Source of the DNA: Salibacter sp031581065
GTDB taxonomy: Bacteria > Bacteroidota > Bacteroidia > Flavobacteriales_G > Salibacteraceae
Assembly: GCF_031581065.1 (NCBI RefSeq)
Contig: NZ_JAVLBN010000008.1
Coordinates: forward strand, 1-64,000
Length of the DNA stretch: 64,000 bases
Direction: 5' to 3'
The position numbers and the translations under genes are program-made. Of this stretch, positions 35,943 through 44,615 are shown in pieces (position 1 is the stretch's first letter; each line of letters opens with the position of its first letter). The notes under the pieces were generated by a model. That model worked only from the letters and a program-made list of their open reading frames with translations. It ran no database searches and had not been told where the DNA came from.

Positions 35943-36197
35943 AACCTGAGTTCGATTCATAGTTTAGGATTCAAACCACATATAAATAGTGAGTTTCGAC
36001 TAAAAGCAAGGAAAGTATAGCGGGCTATATTGACGAGCTTTTAGGAAGAAAATGGCTGTTTATATGTGGGGTTTCCAAAGAAGCCACTAATACTGCGTTT
36101 CTTTTGCTCAATTTAGCCCGCTAAATTTTCACAAAAGAGCCTTGTCTAATGGCTTCTTTGAATATTTGAATCTATAAATAATAATCGAACTCAGGTT
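35943..36197. repeat. Palindromic element with 15-bp perfect terminal inverted repeats (MITE-like)
   Basis: The ends AACCTGAGTTCGATT (35943-35957) and its exact reverse complement (36183-36197) bracket 255 bp without an ORF. Inner pairings give two arms: 35974-35986 with 36059-36074 (ACCACATATAAA type) and 36077-36086 with 36150-36159 (AAAGAAGCCA). Each arm contains an inverted copy of a TAGCGGGCTA word (36018-36027; 36114-36123), extended by ATTG and GAGC. The result is a three-way-junction shape. It fits a non-autonomous mobile element or a REP/RAYT-type repeat. It lies between the divergent tig and Crp-family genes. Confidence 0.8.
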
Positions 36198-36250
36198 CTA
36201 AACTGATTTTCGTATTTTTCGTAAGTTCTTTTTTTAAGTATAGTAAAATC

Positions 36251-36258
36251 TATATTTG
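36251..36258 (+). promoter_or_regulatory. Putative -7 promoter box of the Crp-family gene
   Basis: TATATTTG matches TAnnTTTG exactly, 20 bp before the ATG at 36278; a T-run lies in the -33 area but no clear TTTG. Confidence 0.45.
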
Positions 36259-36277
36259 TTGCTCAAAATGAAATTCT

Positions 36278-36916
36278 ATGCCAGTAAATATTGATATCAT
36301 CAATCAGCGGTTCCCGCTTTTTTCAGAACCTGAACTCAAGCAAGAAATTGCAGAGAAGGGTATTTGTAAGAAAATTAGTAAAAGTGACTCCCTACTCGAT
36401 GTTGGGTCTTACATCAAGTCAATTCCGTTGGTTCTGAACGGAAAAATAAAAGTATTTCGCGAAGATGAGGAAGCCAATGAGCTGCTACTCTACTACCTTT
36501 ACCCGGGAGAGGCTTGTGCTGTTAGTCTCGTATGTACAATGGGTAACAAGAAGAGTAAAGTGAAAGCTGTCGCTCTTGAGGATTCTGAAATCGTCATGAT
36601 TCCGGTAGATTTAATGGAGCATTTTATTCGCAATTACCGCTCGTGGTACCAATTTGTGATCAGAACCTACAACGATAGGATTGATGAGTTGCTCGAAACA
36701 ATCGATAGCATCGCTTTTCACAAAATGGACGAACGCTTAGTTGAATACCTTGAAAAAGCAACAGAAGCAACAGGCTCAAATATTATCAAAGGCACACATC
36801 AAACAATTGCCTACGAGCTCAACACTTCCCGTGAAGTTGTTTCCAGGCTCCTCAAGCAGCTTGAAAAGAAAGGGCTTGTAAAACTATCGCGCAACCAAAT
36901 TGAGCTGATAGAGTAA
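36278..36916 (+). CDS. Crp/Fnr-family transcriptional regulator
   Basis: 212 residues. N-terminal cyclic-nucleotide-binding-like domain (~20-120; LNGKIKVFREDEE, LYYLYPGEACAVS) and C-terminal Crp helix-turn-helix with HQTIAYELNTSREVVSRLLK. No FNR-type N-terminal Cys cluster. It stands at the head of the sulfide/thiosulfate genes, all in the same direction, so it is a likely regulator of them. The sensed signal cannot be told from sequence; similar regulators beside sulfur-oxidation genes are common. Confidence 0.92.
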   Translation: MPVNIDIINQRFPLFSEPELKQEIAEKGICKKISKSDSLLDVGSYIKSIPLVLNGKIKVFREDEEANELLLYYLYPGEACAVSLVCTMGNKKSKVKAVALEDSEIVMIPVDLMEHFIRNYRSWYQFVIRTYNDRIDELLETIDSIAFHKMDERLVEYLEKATEATGSNIIKGTHQTIAYELNTSREVVSRLLKQLEKKGLVKLSRNQIELIE

Positions 36917-36929
36917 TTGACGAGTCAAT
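36916..36929 (+). promoter_or_regulatory. Possible operator, palindrome ATTGACGAGTCAAT
   Basis: A perfect inverted repeat (ATTGAC-GA-GTCAAT) directly after the stop of the Crp/Fnr gene and about 55 bp upstream of the next -7 box. It resembles an FNR-type half-site pair (TTGA...TCAA) with a shorter spacer. Regulator binding is inference. Confidence 0.25.
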
Positions 36930-36984
36930 CATATAGCAAAAAGTATATGTGATTTTTGTTACTGTGAGCTATTCTTCCTCAGGG

Positions 36985-36992
36985 TACTTTTG
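36985..36992 (+). promoter_or_regulatory. Putative -7 promoter box of the sulfur gene cluster
   Basis: TACTTTTG matches TAnnTTTG exactly, 21 bp before the ATG at 37014. A good -33 TTTG is not at the expected spacing, which would suit an activator-dependent promoter. Confidence 0.42.
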
Positions 36993-37013
36993 TACCAACA
37001 AATTATTTAAAAA

Positions 37014-37826
37014 ATGGAAATACTCACAGTACTTGGTTACATCGCAGCAGCAGTAATAGGAATTTCACTAGGATTAATCGGTGGAGGCGGATCAATTTTA
37101 ACAGTTCCGGTTCTCGTTTACTTATTGGGATCTGACCCTGTTGAAGCAACAGCTTATTCATTATTCATTGTTGGACTATCGAGTTTAGTGGGTACAGGTA
37201 CCTACTTTAAGAAAGGACTTGTCAACGTCAAAACAGCAGTTGTTTTTGGTTTACCATCAATCGCTGCTGTGTACGCAACGAGAAAATTCCTGGTTCCATC
37301 AATCCCTGATGTCATGTTTTCAATGGGAGATACCCCAATCACAAAAGACCTGGGTATTATGGTACTTTTTGCAGCACTGATGATCGCTGCTTCAATATCC
37401 ATGATCAGAGGAAGAAAAACGCCAAAAGTTGAGGATGTTGGAGAGCAAAAATTCAATTATCCGCTTATCATAGTAGAAGGTATAGTGGTCGGAACCCTAA
37501 CCGGCCTGGTTGGTGCTGGCGGTGGATTCCTCATAATTCCGGCACTCGTGGTACTATCAAAGCTTCCTATGAAAGAAGCTGTAGGGACATCACTCCTGAT
37601 CATAGCCACGAAGAGTTTAATCGGGTTTACCGGTGACATCGGAAATATGGATATCGACTGGATATTCTTGCTGATTTTCTCAGGAATTGCCGTAATCGGA
37701 ATCTTCATGGGAAGTGCTTTGTCGAATAAAGTATCAGGAGAAAAGCTAAAACCGGCATTTGGATGGTTTGTCCTCATCATGGGAGTTTACATCATGATTG
37801 AACGAGCTATCGACACATTTGGATAA
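37014..37826 (+). CDS. Sulfite exporter TauE/SafE family membrane protein
   Basis: 270 residues with about eight membrane segments in two halves. Each half begins with the family glycine motif (GLIGGGGSILTVPVL near 20; GLVGAGGGFLIIPALV near 165). The family exports sulfite or sulfur-containing anions. Its neighbours are a persulfide dioxygenase, which produces sulfite, so sulfite export is the likely role. A copy of GGATCTGACC occurs at 37128-37137. Confidence 0.92.
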   Translation: MEILTVLGYIAAAVIGISLGLIGGGGSILTVPVLVYLLGSDPVEATAYSLFIVGLSSLVGTGTYFKKGLVNVKTAVVFGLPSIAAVYATRKFLVPSIPDVMFSMGDTPITKDLGIMVLFAALMIAASISMIRGRKTPKVEDVGEQKFNYPLIIVEGIVVGTLTGLVGAGGGFLIIPALVVLSKLPMKEAVGTSLLIIATKSLIGFTGDIGNMDIDWIFLLIFSGIAVIGIFMGSALSNKVSGEKLKPAFGWFVLIMGVYIMIERAIDTFG

Positions 37827-37869
37827 GAACAAAAACTAATAATATAATTAACAAATAAATCAGACAGTT

Positions 37870-39285
37870 ATGAAAGTAGAACAGATCTATACAGGATGTT
37901 TAGCACAAGGTGCTTATTACATTCAATCAAAAGACGAAGCAGTAATTATTGACCCACTTCGTGAAACTGAGCCTTACATCAAAAAGGCTGAAGAAGAAGG
38001 CGCTAAAATCAAATACGTTCTCGAAACGCACTTCCACGCAGATTTCGTTTCAGGACACATCGACCTGGCCAAGAAAACAGGAGCTGAGATTGTATTTGGT
38101 CCTAACGCCAAACCGGAATACGATGCTCACATCGCCAAGGATGATGAGATCCTTGAAGTTGGTGATGTAAAAATTAAAGTGCTTCATACACCTGGTCACA
38201 CAATGGAATCGACAACTTATCTCCTCATTGATGAAGATGGCAACAACAAAGCGATCTTCACCGGTGATACTTTATTCATCGGAGATGTTGGCCGACCAGA
38301 TTTAGCAGTGAAGACAGATCTATCACGTGAAGATCTTGCAGGACATTTGTACGAATCACTTCACAATAAAATACTTCCTCTTGAAGACAACTTAACAGTT
38401 TACCCTGGTCACGGTGCAGGATCAGCTTGTGGTAAAAACATGAGTTCTGAAACCACTGACACATTGGGTAACCAAAAGAAAACGAACTATGCTCTTCAGG
38501 ATATGACTAAAGAAGAGTTTGTGAAGCAGGTTACTGAAGGTCTCGTACCTCCACCGCAGTACTTCCCTAAAAATGCTGTGATGAACAAAAAAGGATACGG
38601 CAGTTTTGATCAAGTACTAGAAAAAGGAAACGTAGCTCTCGATCCTGATACATTTGAAGATGTAGTAAATGCTGAAGGTGCTATTATGCTCGATGTACGT
38701 TCTCCGGAAGCTTACGCTGAAGGCCATGTTCCAAACTCGATCTTCATCGGACTTGATGGAAGCTTTGCTGTGTGGGTAGGAACACTTATTCCGGATCTGA
38801 ACCAAAAAATTGTTCTCATCACAGAGAAAGGTCGTGAAGAGGAAGCCGTTACACGTCTTTCACGAGTAGGTTATGACAACACACTCGGATATCTGAAAGG
38901 TGGATATGAAAACTGGAAAGCTTCAGGAAAAGAATGCGACAGTGTGAAATCAGTAAGTGCTGAAGAATTCAAAAAAGCATTTGAAGCCGGAAAAGTAGAA
39001 GAAGTGGTTGATGTTCGCAAAGAGAGCGAATACAAGTCACAGCACGTTGAAGGAGAAGGAGTACGCAATATTCCACTCGATTTCATCAACGACAAAATGG
39101 AAGAGTACTCACAGGAAAAAGAAATGTATTTACACTGTGCTGGCGGATATCGCTCAATGATAACAGCTTCCATTCTCAAATCGAGAGGATACCATGACCT
39201 TGTGAATATTGAAGGCGGTTTTGATGCCATTCAGGAAGCAGGCATGAAAACCAGCGAATATGTTTGTCCTTCAACAATGCTATAA
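37870..39285 (+). CDS. Persulfide dioxygenase-like metallo-beta-lactamase fused to two rhodanese domains
   Basis: 471 residues. Residues 1-240 are an ETHE1/PDO-type hydrolase fold with THFHADFVSGH (His54, His56, Asp58, His63), HTPGHTMEST and YPGHGAGS. Two rhodanese domains follow (~255-350 and ~370-465). The second has the active Cys in LHCAGGYRS; the first reads LITEKGREEE at that place, lacking Cys, and is probably inactive. The enzyme oxidises glutathione- or protein-bound persulfide to sulfite, and the rhodanese handles the sulfane sulfur. Fits sulfide detoxification with the SQR downstream. Confidence 0.93.
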   Translation: MKVEQIYTGCLAQGAYYIQSKDEAVIIDPLRETEPYIKKAEEEGAKIKYVLETHFHADFVSGHIDLAKKTGAEIVFGPNAKPEYDAHIAKDDEILEVGDVKIKVLHTPGHTMESTTYLLIDEDGNNKAIFTGDTLFIGDVGRPDLAVKTDLSREDLAGHLYESLHNKILPLEDNLTVYPGHGAGSACGKNMSSETTDTLGNQKKTNYALQDMTKEEFVKQVTEGLVPPPQYFPKNAVMNKKGYGSFDQVLEKGNVALDPDTFEDVVNAEGAIMLDVRSPEAYAEGHVPNSIFIGLDGSFAVWVGTLIPDLNQKIVLITEKGREEEAVTRLSRVGYDNTLGYLKGGYENWKASGKECDSVKSVSAEEFKKAFEAGKVEEVVDVRKESEYKSQHVEGEGVRNIPLDFINDKMEEYSQEKEMYLHCAGGYRSMITASILKSRGYHDLVNIEGGFDAIQEAGMKTSEYVCPSTML

Positions 39286-39288
39286 GCC

Positions 39289-39642
39289 ATGTTAGGATTT
39301 TTAAAAAAATTATTAGGAGGAAACATTATGTTTGAGAATATCAATGCACATGCATTCGAAAAAGAGATTCAAAACAACCCCGATGCGGTTCTGATCGATG
39401 TCAGAACCCCGGGCGAGTACGAGTCAGGACACATACCAAATGCGGTGAACCTCAACTTGCAGGATCCCGCATTCCAAAGCGAATTACAAAAACTCGATAA
39501 ATCAAAAAAATACCTCGTGTATTGCCGCAGTGGAGCGAGAAGCTTCAATGCCTGCAATATCATGACCAACTCAGGCTTTGAAGATATCACAAACCTCCAG
39601 GGCGGAATTGTGAGTTGGCGTGGAGAGGTAGCAGTTCAATAG
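39289..39642 (+). CDS. Single-domain rhodanese (sulfurtransferase)
   Basis: 117 residues; the frame starts at 39289, 3 bp after the upstream stop, with an in-frame internal ATG at 39328. One rhodanese domain: VLIDVRTPGEYESGHIPNA and the active-site loop VYCRSGARS with Cys. It transfers sulfane sulfur between persulfide carriers. It is tightly coupled to the persulfide dioxygenase. Confidence 0.93.
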   Translation: MLGFLKKLLGGNIMFENINAHAFEKEIQNNPDAVLIDVRTPGEYESGHIPNAVNLNLQDPAFQSELQKLDKSKKYLVYCRSGARSFNACNIMTNSGFEDITNLQGGIVSWRGEVAVQ

Positions 39643-39754
39643 AACATCAGTTTTTATCACGAAAGTTCAATTCGATTAGTTAATTAATAAGTGCTCTGCT
39701 GCGCTAGTGGTGGAGCACTTATCTTTTGATTTCACAAACCAAACAAATCAAATT

Positions 39755-40315
39755 ATGGATTTTATTTTGCAACCATGGCCCTGGTATGTTGTGGGCCCTC
39801 TAATTGCTTTAACCATGTTCCTCCTGCTTTATTTTGGGAAGGAATTTGGCGTTTCAAATACGCTCAGGGTTGCCTGTAGCGCAGCAGGAGCACAAAAATT
39901 CTCCGACTTCTTTCACTGGGACTGGCGCTCGCAAAAATGGAACATCATCTTTGTGGGGGGTGGTGTTATTGGCGGCTTTATTTCGTACATGTTTTTGGAG
40001 GCAGATCACACCGTTGCTCTCGCATCATCATCCGTTGAAAACATGCGGGATATGGGTCTGACCAATATTGGCGAATCTTACTTGCCGTCACAGATTTTTA
40101 ACCCTGAAGAAATCACAGTTGGAACCGTAGCTTACCTTATTGTTGCCGGGTTCCTCGTTGGATTTGGAGCACGTTATGCCGGTGGATGTACATCCGGTCA
40201 CGCAATAAGCGGATTGGCAAATCTTCAACTCCCATCACTCATCGCTGTGATTGGATTCTTCATTGGCGGTATGGCGATGACGTACTACATACTACCACAT
40301 ATCTTACCATTTTAA
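39755..40315 (+). CDS. YeeE/YedE-family (thiosulfate transporter-like) membrane protein, N-terminal part of a pair
   Basis: 186 residues from the ATG at 39755 (MDFILQPWPW), rather than the longer frame from 39707. About four membrane helices with the hallmark GGCTSGHAISGLANL near the end, whose Cys is used by TsuA-type transporters to pass thiosulfate. The gene downstream encodes the matching other half; in many bacteria these are one protein. A copy of GGGTCTGACC lies at 40054-40063. Confidence 0.9.
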   Translation: MDFILQPWPWYVVGPLIALTMFLLLYFGKEFGVSNTLRVACSAAGAQKFSDFFHWDWRSQKWNIIFVGGGVIGGFISYMFLEADHTVALASSSVENMRDMGLTNIGESYLPSQIFNPEEITVGTVAYLIVAGFLVGFGARYAGGCTSGHAISGLANLQLPSLIAVIGFFIGGMAMTYYILPHILPF

Positions 40316-40333
40316 TCTGATAAAAATCTATTT

Positions 40334-40747
40334 ATGAAATACTTGAAGTTTTTAGGAATAGGAGTCATTTTTGGTATTGCACTCACAAAGGGACAGGTTG
40401 TTTCCTGGTACCGAATTATTGAAATGTTCTATTTTGATTCATTCCACATGTATGGAATCATTGGACTGGCAGTTGTGTTAGGAATCATTATGGTTCAGTT
40501 TATCAAACGCAAAAAAGTAAAGAGTATAGAAGGCCAACTCATCACATTTAACCCAAAGAATAAAAGTGTTGCCCGCTATTTGATAGGCGGTACTTTTTTT
40601 GGATTGGGTTGGGCAATGGCAGGCGCCTGCCCCGGCCCTATGTACCTGTTGTTGGGTAGAGGCTACTGGCTCATTTTACTCGTGATTTTTGGTGCATTGT
40701 TAGGGACTTTTGTCTACGGTTTATTGCGTCATAAATTGCCGCATTAA
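40334..40747 (+). CDS. DUF6691/YeeE-YedE family membrane protein, second half of the pair
   Basis: 137 residues, four membrane helices. It carries the complementary Cys motif GWAMAGACPGPMY. Together with the preceding gene (18-bp gap) it makes up a YeeE/YedE transporter split over two ORFs, probably for thiosulfate or another sulfur compound. Terminator follows at once. Confidence 0.9.
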   Translation: MKYLKFLGIGVIFGIALTKGQVVSWYRIIEMFYFDSFHMYGIIGLAVVLGIIMVQFIKRKKVKSIEGQLITFNPKNKSVARYLIGGTFFGLGWAMAGACPGPMYLLLGRGYWLILLVIFGALLGTFVYGLLRHKLPH

Positions 40748-40770
40748 AAACCTGGTTGTTTAGCTGTGTA

Positions 40771-40799
40771 AGCAGGCTCTGACCAGAGCCTGCTTTTTT
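40771..40799 (+). terminator. Terminator of the sulfur cluster, formed by the word GGCTCTGACC
   Basis: AGCAGGCTCT (40771-40780) pairs with AGAGCCTGCT (40785-40794) around the loop GACC, then T6. The dispersed word GGCTCTGACC (40775-40784) forms the inner stem and the whole loop. Confidence 0.93.
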
Positions 40800-40816
40800 A
40801 GTTTGATTACTATCGA

Positions 40817-41038
40817 CTACCCCAACTTTCTCAAAAGCCAAATAATTACAGATAGAACGACACTCAGCAATATCATTGTCGTGATAGGAATATAGATTTT
40901 TACATTCTCCCTTTCTATTCTGATATCTCCGGGTAAATTGCCGAGCCAGGAAAGCTTATCTCCCAAAAAGAAAAGCAGTGCTCCCACCAAGAGGAGAAGC
41001 ACTGCTATTACCATTAAGATTTTACCCAAATCCTGCAT
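40817..41038 (-). CDS. DUF2905 small membrane protein
   Basis: 73 residues from the ATG at 41038 (MQDLGKILMV); the frame opens at a TTG three codons earlier. Two membrane helices flank the conserved loop LGNLPGDIRIERENVKIY, the DUF2905 signature. Function unknown. It lies 23 bp downstream of the SQR stop on the same strand. Confidence 0.88.
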   Translation of the reverse strand: MQDLGKILMVIAVLLLLVGALLFFLGDKLSWLGNLPGDIRIERENVKIYIPITTMILLSVVLSVIIWLLRKLG

Positions 41039-41061
41039 TAAGAGCAAATATAATTACATTG

Positions 41062-42330
41062 TTAAGCTTTCCCTTTCAACATCAAATTCCAGTACAGATA
41101 AGGAAGCCCATACTTTTTCAAAATCCACATGCTGTAATTCTCTTTCGTCACGTCAACGAATTTAGAAATGAGTGGATCGCTCATTCGTTTGTTTCCATAG
41201 CCAAATTCGGCCAGCACCATTTTTCCATAGCCTGTAACGAGCGGACAACTAGAGTAGCCCTGGTAAGCATCGCTCAGTTTCTTTTCATTTTTGATCATGT
41301 GCAAGATATTCTCTGTAACAACCGGTGCCTGCTTACGAACCGCAGCTCCCGTTTTAGCAGTTGGCAAAGCAGCCACATCGCCCAGGGCAAAAACATTGGG
41401 ATAGTTGGGATTCTGAAGGGTGTGATGATCAACCTCAGCCCAACCTTTATTTCCGCCTTCCTGAACAGCTATTTTTGACTTCGCTACAAAATCAGGAGAT
41501 TTTTGTGGTGGCGCCAGGTGCAACATTTCATATTTAATGACCATAGTAGCATCTCCAATCACCTCTTCACCTACACGATTGTCATCATCATTGATCGAAG
41601 TACATTGAGAATCATCAGTAGCCGTGAGTTTGTAATACGCCTTTTTTTCTTTTGGGTCAATCTTGTAGAGCTTATGGAAATACTTCACTGCAATATTGTG
41701 ACGATTGACAACTTTCATCAACGTTTTAGCAAATTCTTTAACCCCAAAAATCACTGAACCCGGAGTCGCAAAAATGGTATTGGTTTTATCAGCCAGTCCG
41801 TGTTTTTGGAAATACTCAGCTGCCAAATACATGATCTTTTGAGGAGCACCTCCACATTTAATAGGAGTGGCAGGTTGAGTAAAAAGTGCATTTCCGCCTT
41901 TGAAGTTTTGAAGTACTTCCCATGTATATTCCGGATCGATGTAGTTTGAACAAACGCCATCTTTTCCCATTGCCTCTCTCAATCCTTCAACTCCATCCAA
42001 ATCAATACTCAGCCCTGGAGCAACAATGAGATATTCGTATTTTACATCGACACCATTTTTGAGAGAAACCTTGTTTTCATCAGGCTCTATAGATGACGCG
42101 TATTCTTTAATCCATTTTACCTCATCGGGCATGACTGAAGCCTCAGTTCGTTCAGTCTTTTTCATATCAAAAGTACCTGCACCAACTAAAGTCCACGCAG
42201 GTTGATAATAATGCTTTTCACTGGGCTCAATAATCGCAATATCGAGCGATTTATCCTTTTTGAGGAGCTGTGCAGCAACTGTAATTCCGGCTGTTCCACC
42301 TCCAATAATAATAATTTGATGTTCTTTCAT
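41062..42330 (-). CDS. Sulfide:quinone oxidoreductase-like flavoprotein
   Basis: 422 residues from the ATG at 42330, where the FAD motif begins (IIIIGGGTAGITVAAQ). Two Cys expected for sulfide oxidation are visible: PIKCGGAPQK near residue 160 and SSCPLVTGYGKMVLAEF near 350. The FALGDVAALPTAKTGAAVR block is the second FAD site. It oxidises sulfide at the inner membrane, passing electrons to quinone and giving the persulfide used by the dioxygenase gene on the opposite strand. It converges on the plus-strand sulfur genes. Confidence 0.92.
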   Translation of the reverse strand: MKEHQIIIIGGGTAGITVAAQLLKKDKSLDIAIIEPSEKHYYQPAWTLVGAGTFDMKKTERTEASVMPDEVKWIKEYASSIEPDENKVSLKNGVDVKYEYLIVAPGLSIDLDGVEGLREAMGKDGVCSNYIDPEYTWEVLQNFKGGNALFTQPATPIKCGGAPQKIMYLAAEYFQKHGLADKTNTIFATPGSVIFGVKEFAKTLMKVVNRHNIAVKYFHKLYKIDPKEKKAYYKLTATDDSQCTSINDDDNRVGEEVIGDATMVIKYEMLHLAPPQKSPDFVAKSKIAVQEGGNKGWAEVDHHTLQNPNYPNVFALGDVAALPTAKTGAAVRKQAPVVTENILHMIKNEKKLSDAYQGYSSCPLVTGYGKMVLAEFGYGNKRMSDPLISKFVDVTKENYSMWILKKYGLPYLYWNLMLKGKA

Positions 42331-42489
42331 AGCTAACAAACTTTTGAGCGAATTTAGAGAGCTCATTTTTAATGCACTGTGACTATTATCACCTTAGGAT
42401 ATTTTTCGGTTTCGGTCAGAACCGGGCTATGCTTACGTCACAATTTCGCGGCTAGTTCGTAGATTCGCGCATAAAACGATTCAACAATC

Positions 42490-44532
42490 ATGAGCAATAT
42501 ACTTTTATCAGATTTCAATACGCCTTTTCAAACGGCTCCTTTTGACCAGGTAAAACTGGAAGACTACAAACCGGCAATTGAAAAAGCAATTGACGAACAC
42601 AAGAATGAAATTGATGCAATTACGGCCAATGATGCCGATCCCAATTTTGAAAACACGATTGAGGCACTCGAATTTAGCGGTGAGCGATTAGATCGCGTAA
42701 CATCGGTCTTTTTCAACCTCAACTCGGCCGAGACCAATGACGAAATGCAGGCTATTGCGCAGGAGGTTTCTCCGGCTCTGACCGAGCACTCGAATAACAT
42801 CCTGCTCAACAAAGAGCTCTTTCAACGTATCAAAAAAGTTTGGGAAACAACTGATAAAAAAGCACTTGACACTGATCAGCAAACGCTACTCAAAAACACG
42901 TATGAAGATTTTGTTCGCAACGGTGCTGAGCTACCTGCCGATAAACAAAAAGATCTGCGCGAACTCAACACCAAACTGGCCAAGTTATCGCTCAACTTTG
43001 GCGAGAATCTGTTGAAAGAAACCAACGATTACGAGCTGCACATCACTGATGAATCAAAAATCGAAGGCCTGCCCGATACTTACAAAGAAGCGGCTAAGGC
43101 AGAGGCAAAAGAGCGAGACAAAGACGGGTTTGTTTTCACACTCCATTTCCCCAGCTTTTTCCCTTTTATGACGTATGTCGTCAATCGCGATTTACGCAAG
43201 GAAATGTTCATGGCATCAGGCAAAAAAGCGTACAAAGACAATGACCGAAATAACGAAGAAACAGTAAAAGAAATAGCGCTTCTCCGTCTGAAAAAAGCGA
43301 AGTTACTGGGCTTTGAATCGCACGCTCACCTCACGCTGAAAAAACGCATGGCAGAGTCGCCACAAAAGGTTCATGAATTCCTCGATTACCTGCTCGAAAA
43401 AGCTAAGCCGGCTGCCGAGAATGATGTGAAGGAAGTTGCTGAATTTGCCAAAAAAGAGGACGGGCTGGAAGATCTTCAACGCTGGGATTTTTCGTATTAC
43501 AGCGAAAAACTCAAAAAGGCTAAATACGAAGTTGATGACGAAGAGTTGAAACCGTATTTCAAGCTGGGAAATGTGATTGATGGCGTTTTCAAAACAGCGG
43601 GTAAGCTCTACGATATTTCATTTAAGGAACGTACTGATATTCCCAAATACCACAAGGATGTCATCACGTATGAAGTCCTCGATCACGATCAGAACCATCT
43701 CGCGATTTTCTATGCCGATTTCTTCCCGCGTGCCGGTAAACGTGCCGGAGCCTGGATGACGATCTACCGCTCGCAATCAAAGCGAAATGGTAAAGAAAAA
43801 AAGCCTCATGTTTCTATTGTGTGCAATTTCAACAAACCGACAGGCAACACGCCTTCTCTGCTCACATTTAACGAGGTAACCACGTTGTTCCACGAGTTTG
43901 GTCACGCATTGCACGGCATTTTGGGTAAAGGACGCTACCCGAGCATCACCGGGCCAAATGTCTATTGGGATTTCGTTGAACTTCCTTCTCAGCTAATGGA
44001 AAACTGGTGTTACGAAAAAGAGTGCCTCGACCTTTTTGCAAAGCACTATAAAACGGGAGAGAAAATCCCTCAGGAATTAGTTGACAGACTCAAAGCCAGT
44101 GCGACTTATAATGAAGGATACAAAACTATCAGGCAGGTGAGCTTTGGATTGCTCGATATGAACTGGCACGATGTAAAAGAGGAAAGTCAAATTGAAAATA
44201 CGACAGTAGCAGATTTAGAGAAAAAATCATTCTCAAAAACCGATGTGCTCCCAAATGTAGATGGAACAGCTATGAGTACGCAATTTGGGCACCTATTCCA
44301 GGGAGGCTACAGCGCAGGATATTACAGCTACAAATGGGCAGAGGTTCTCGATGCAGATGCTTTTGAATTTTTTAAAGAAAACGGCATTTTCAATGCAGAA
44401 ACAGCTAAACGTTTCAAAGAAAATGTACTTGAAGCCGGAGGATCTGAACATCCTTCAATTCTGTACAAAAGATTCAGAGGCCAGGAACCCGATCCAGATG
44501 CGCTTTTGAGAAGAGCTGGATTGATAGGGTAA
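42490..44532 (+). CDS. M3 family metallopeptidase (oligopeptidase A / Dcp-like)
   Basis: 680 residues. Zinc motif HEFGH at ~468-472 in LFHEFGHALHG, followed by the third-ligand region ELPSQLMENW. Full family length with N-terminal helical domain. A cytosolic or periplasmic oligopeptidase; no signal peptide is visible, so probably cytosolic. Codons 96-98 overlap a copy of GGCTCTGACC (42774-42783), and another copy lies in the upstream gap (42414-42423). Confidence 0.93.
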   Translation: MSNILLSDFNTPFQTAPFDQVKLEDYKPAIEKAIDEHKNEIDAITANDADPNFENTIEALEFSGERLDRVTSVFFNLNSAETNDEMQAIAQEVSPALTEHSNNILLNKELFQRIKKVWETTDKKALDTDQQTLLKNTYEDFVRNGAELPADKQKDLRELNTKLAKLSLNFGENLLKETNDYELHITDESKIEGLPDTYKEAAKAEAKERDKDGFVFTLHFPSFFPFMTYVVNRDLRKEMFMASGKKAYKDNDRNNEETVKEIALLRLKKAKLLGFESHAHLTLKKRMAESPQKVHEFLDYLLEKAKPAAENDVKEVAEFAKKEDGLEDLQRWDFSYYSEKLKKAKYEVDDEELKPYFKLGNVIDGVFKTAGKLYDISFKERTDIPKYHKDVITYEVLDHDQNHLAIFYADFFPRAGKRAGAWMTIYRSQSKRNGKEKKPHVSIVCNFNKPTGNTPSLLTFNEVTTLFHEFGHALHGILGKGRYPSITGPNVYWDFVELPSQLMENWCYEKECLDLFAKHYKTGEKIPQELVDRLKASATYNEGYKTIRQVSFGLLDMNWHDVKEESQIENTTVADLEKKSFSKTDVLPNVDGTAMSTQFGHLFQGGYSAGYYSYKWAEVLDADAFEFFKENGIFNAETAKRFKENVLEAGGSEHPSILYKRFRGQEPDPDALLRRAGLIG

Positions 44533-44547
44533 CATCATTTTCAAAGC

Positions 44548-44586
44548 AAAAAAGAGCCGTATATGTTTTGCGGGTCTTTTTTATTT
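44548..44586 (+). terminator. Terminator of the M3 peptidase gene
   Basis: AAAGAGCCG (44551-44559) pairs with CGGGTCTTT (44571-44579) with one mismatch, followed by T-rich sequence. Confidence 0.65.
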
Positions 44587-44615
44587 TTTAACTTAGCGGT
44601 ATAATATTTTAACAC

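Noticed and set aside
35943..36197. CRISPR array
   Set aside because: No regularly spaced direct repeats; the repeats are inverted.
39707..39754. Upstream extension of the YeeE/YedE gene
   Set aside because: The extra residues are non-conserved and polar; the ATG at 39755 begins a typical first helix.
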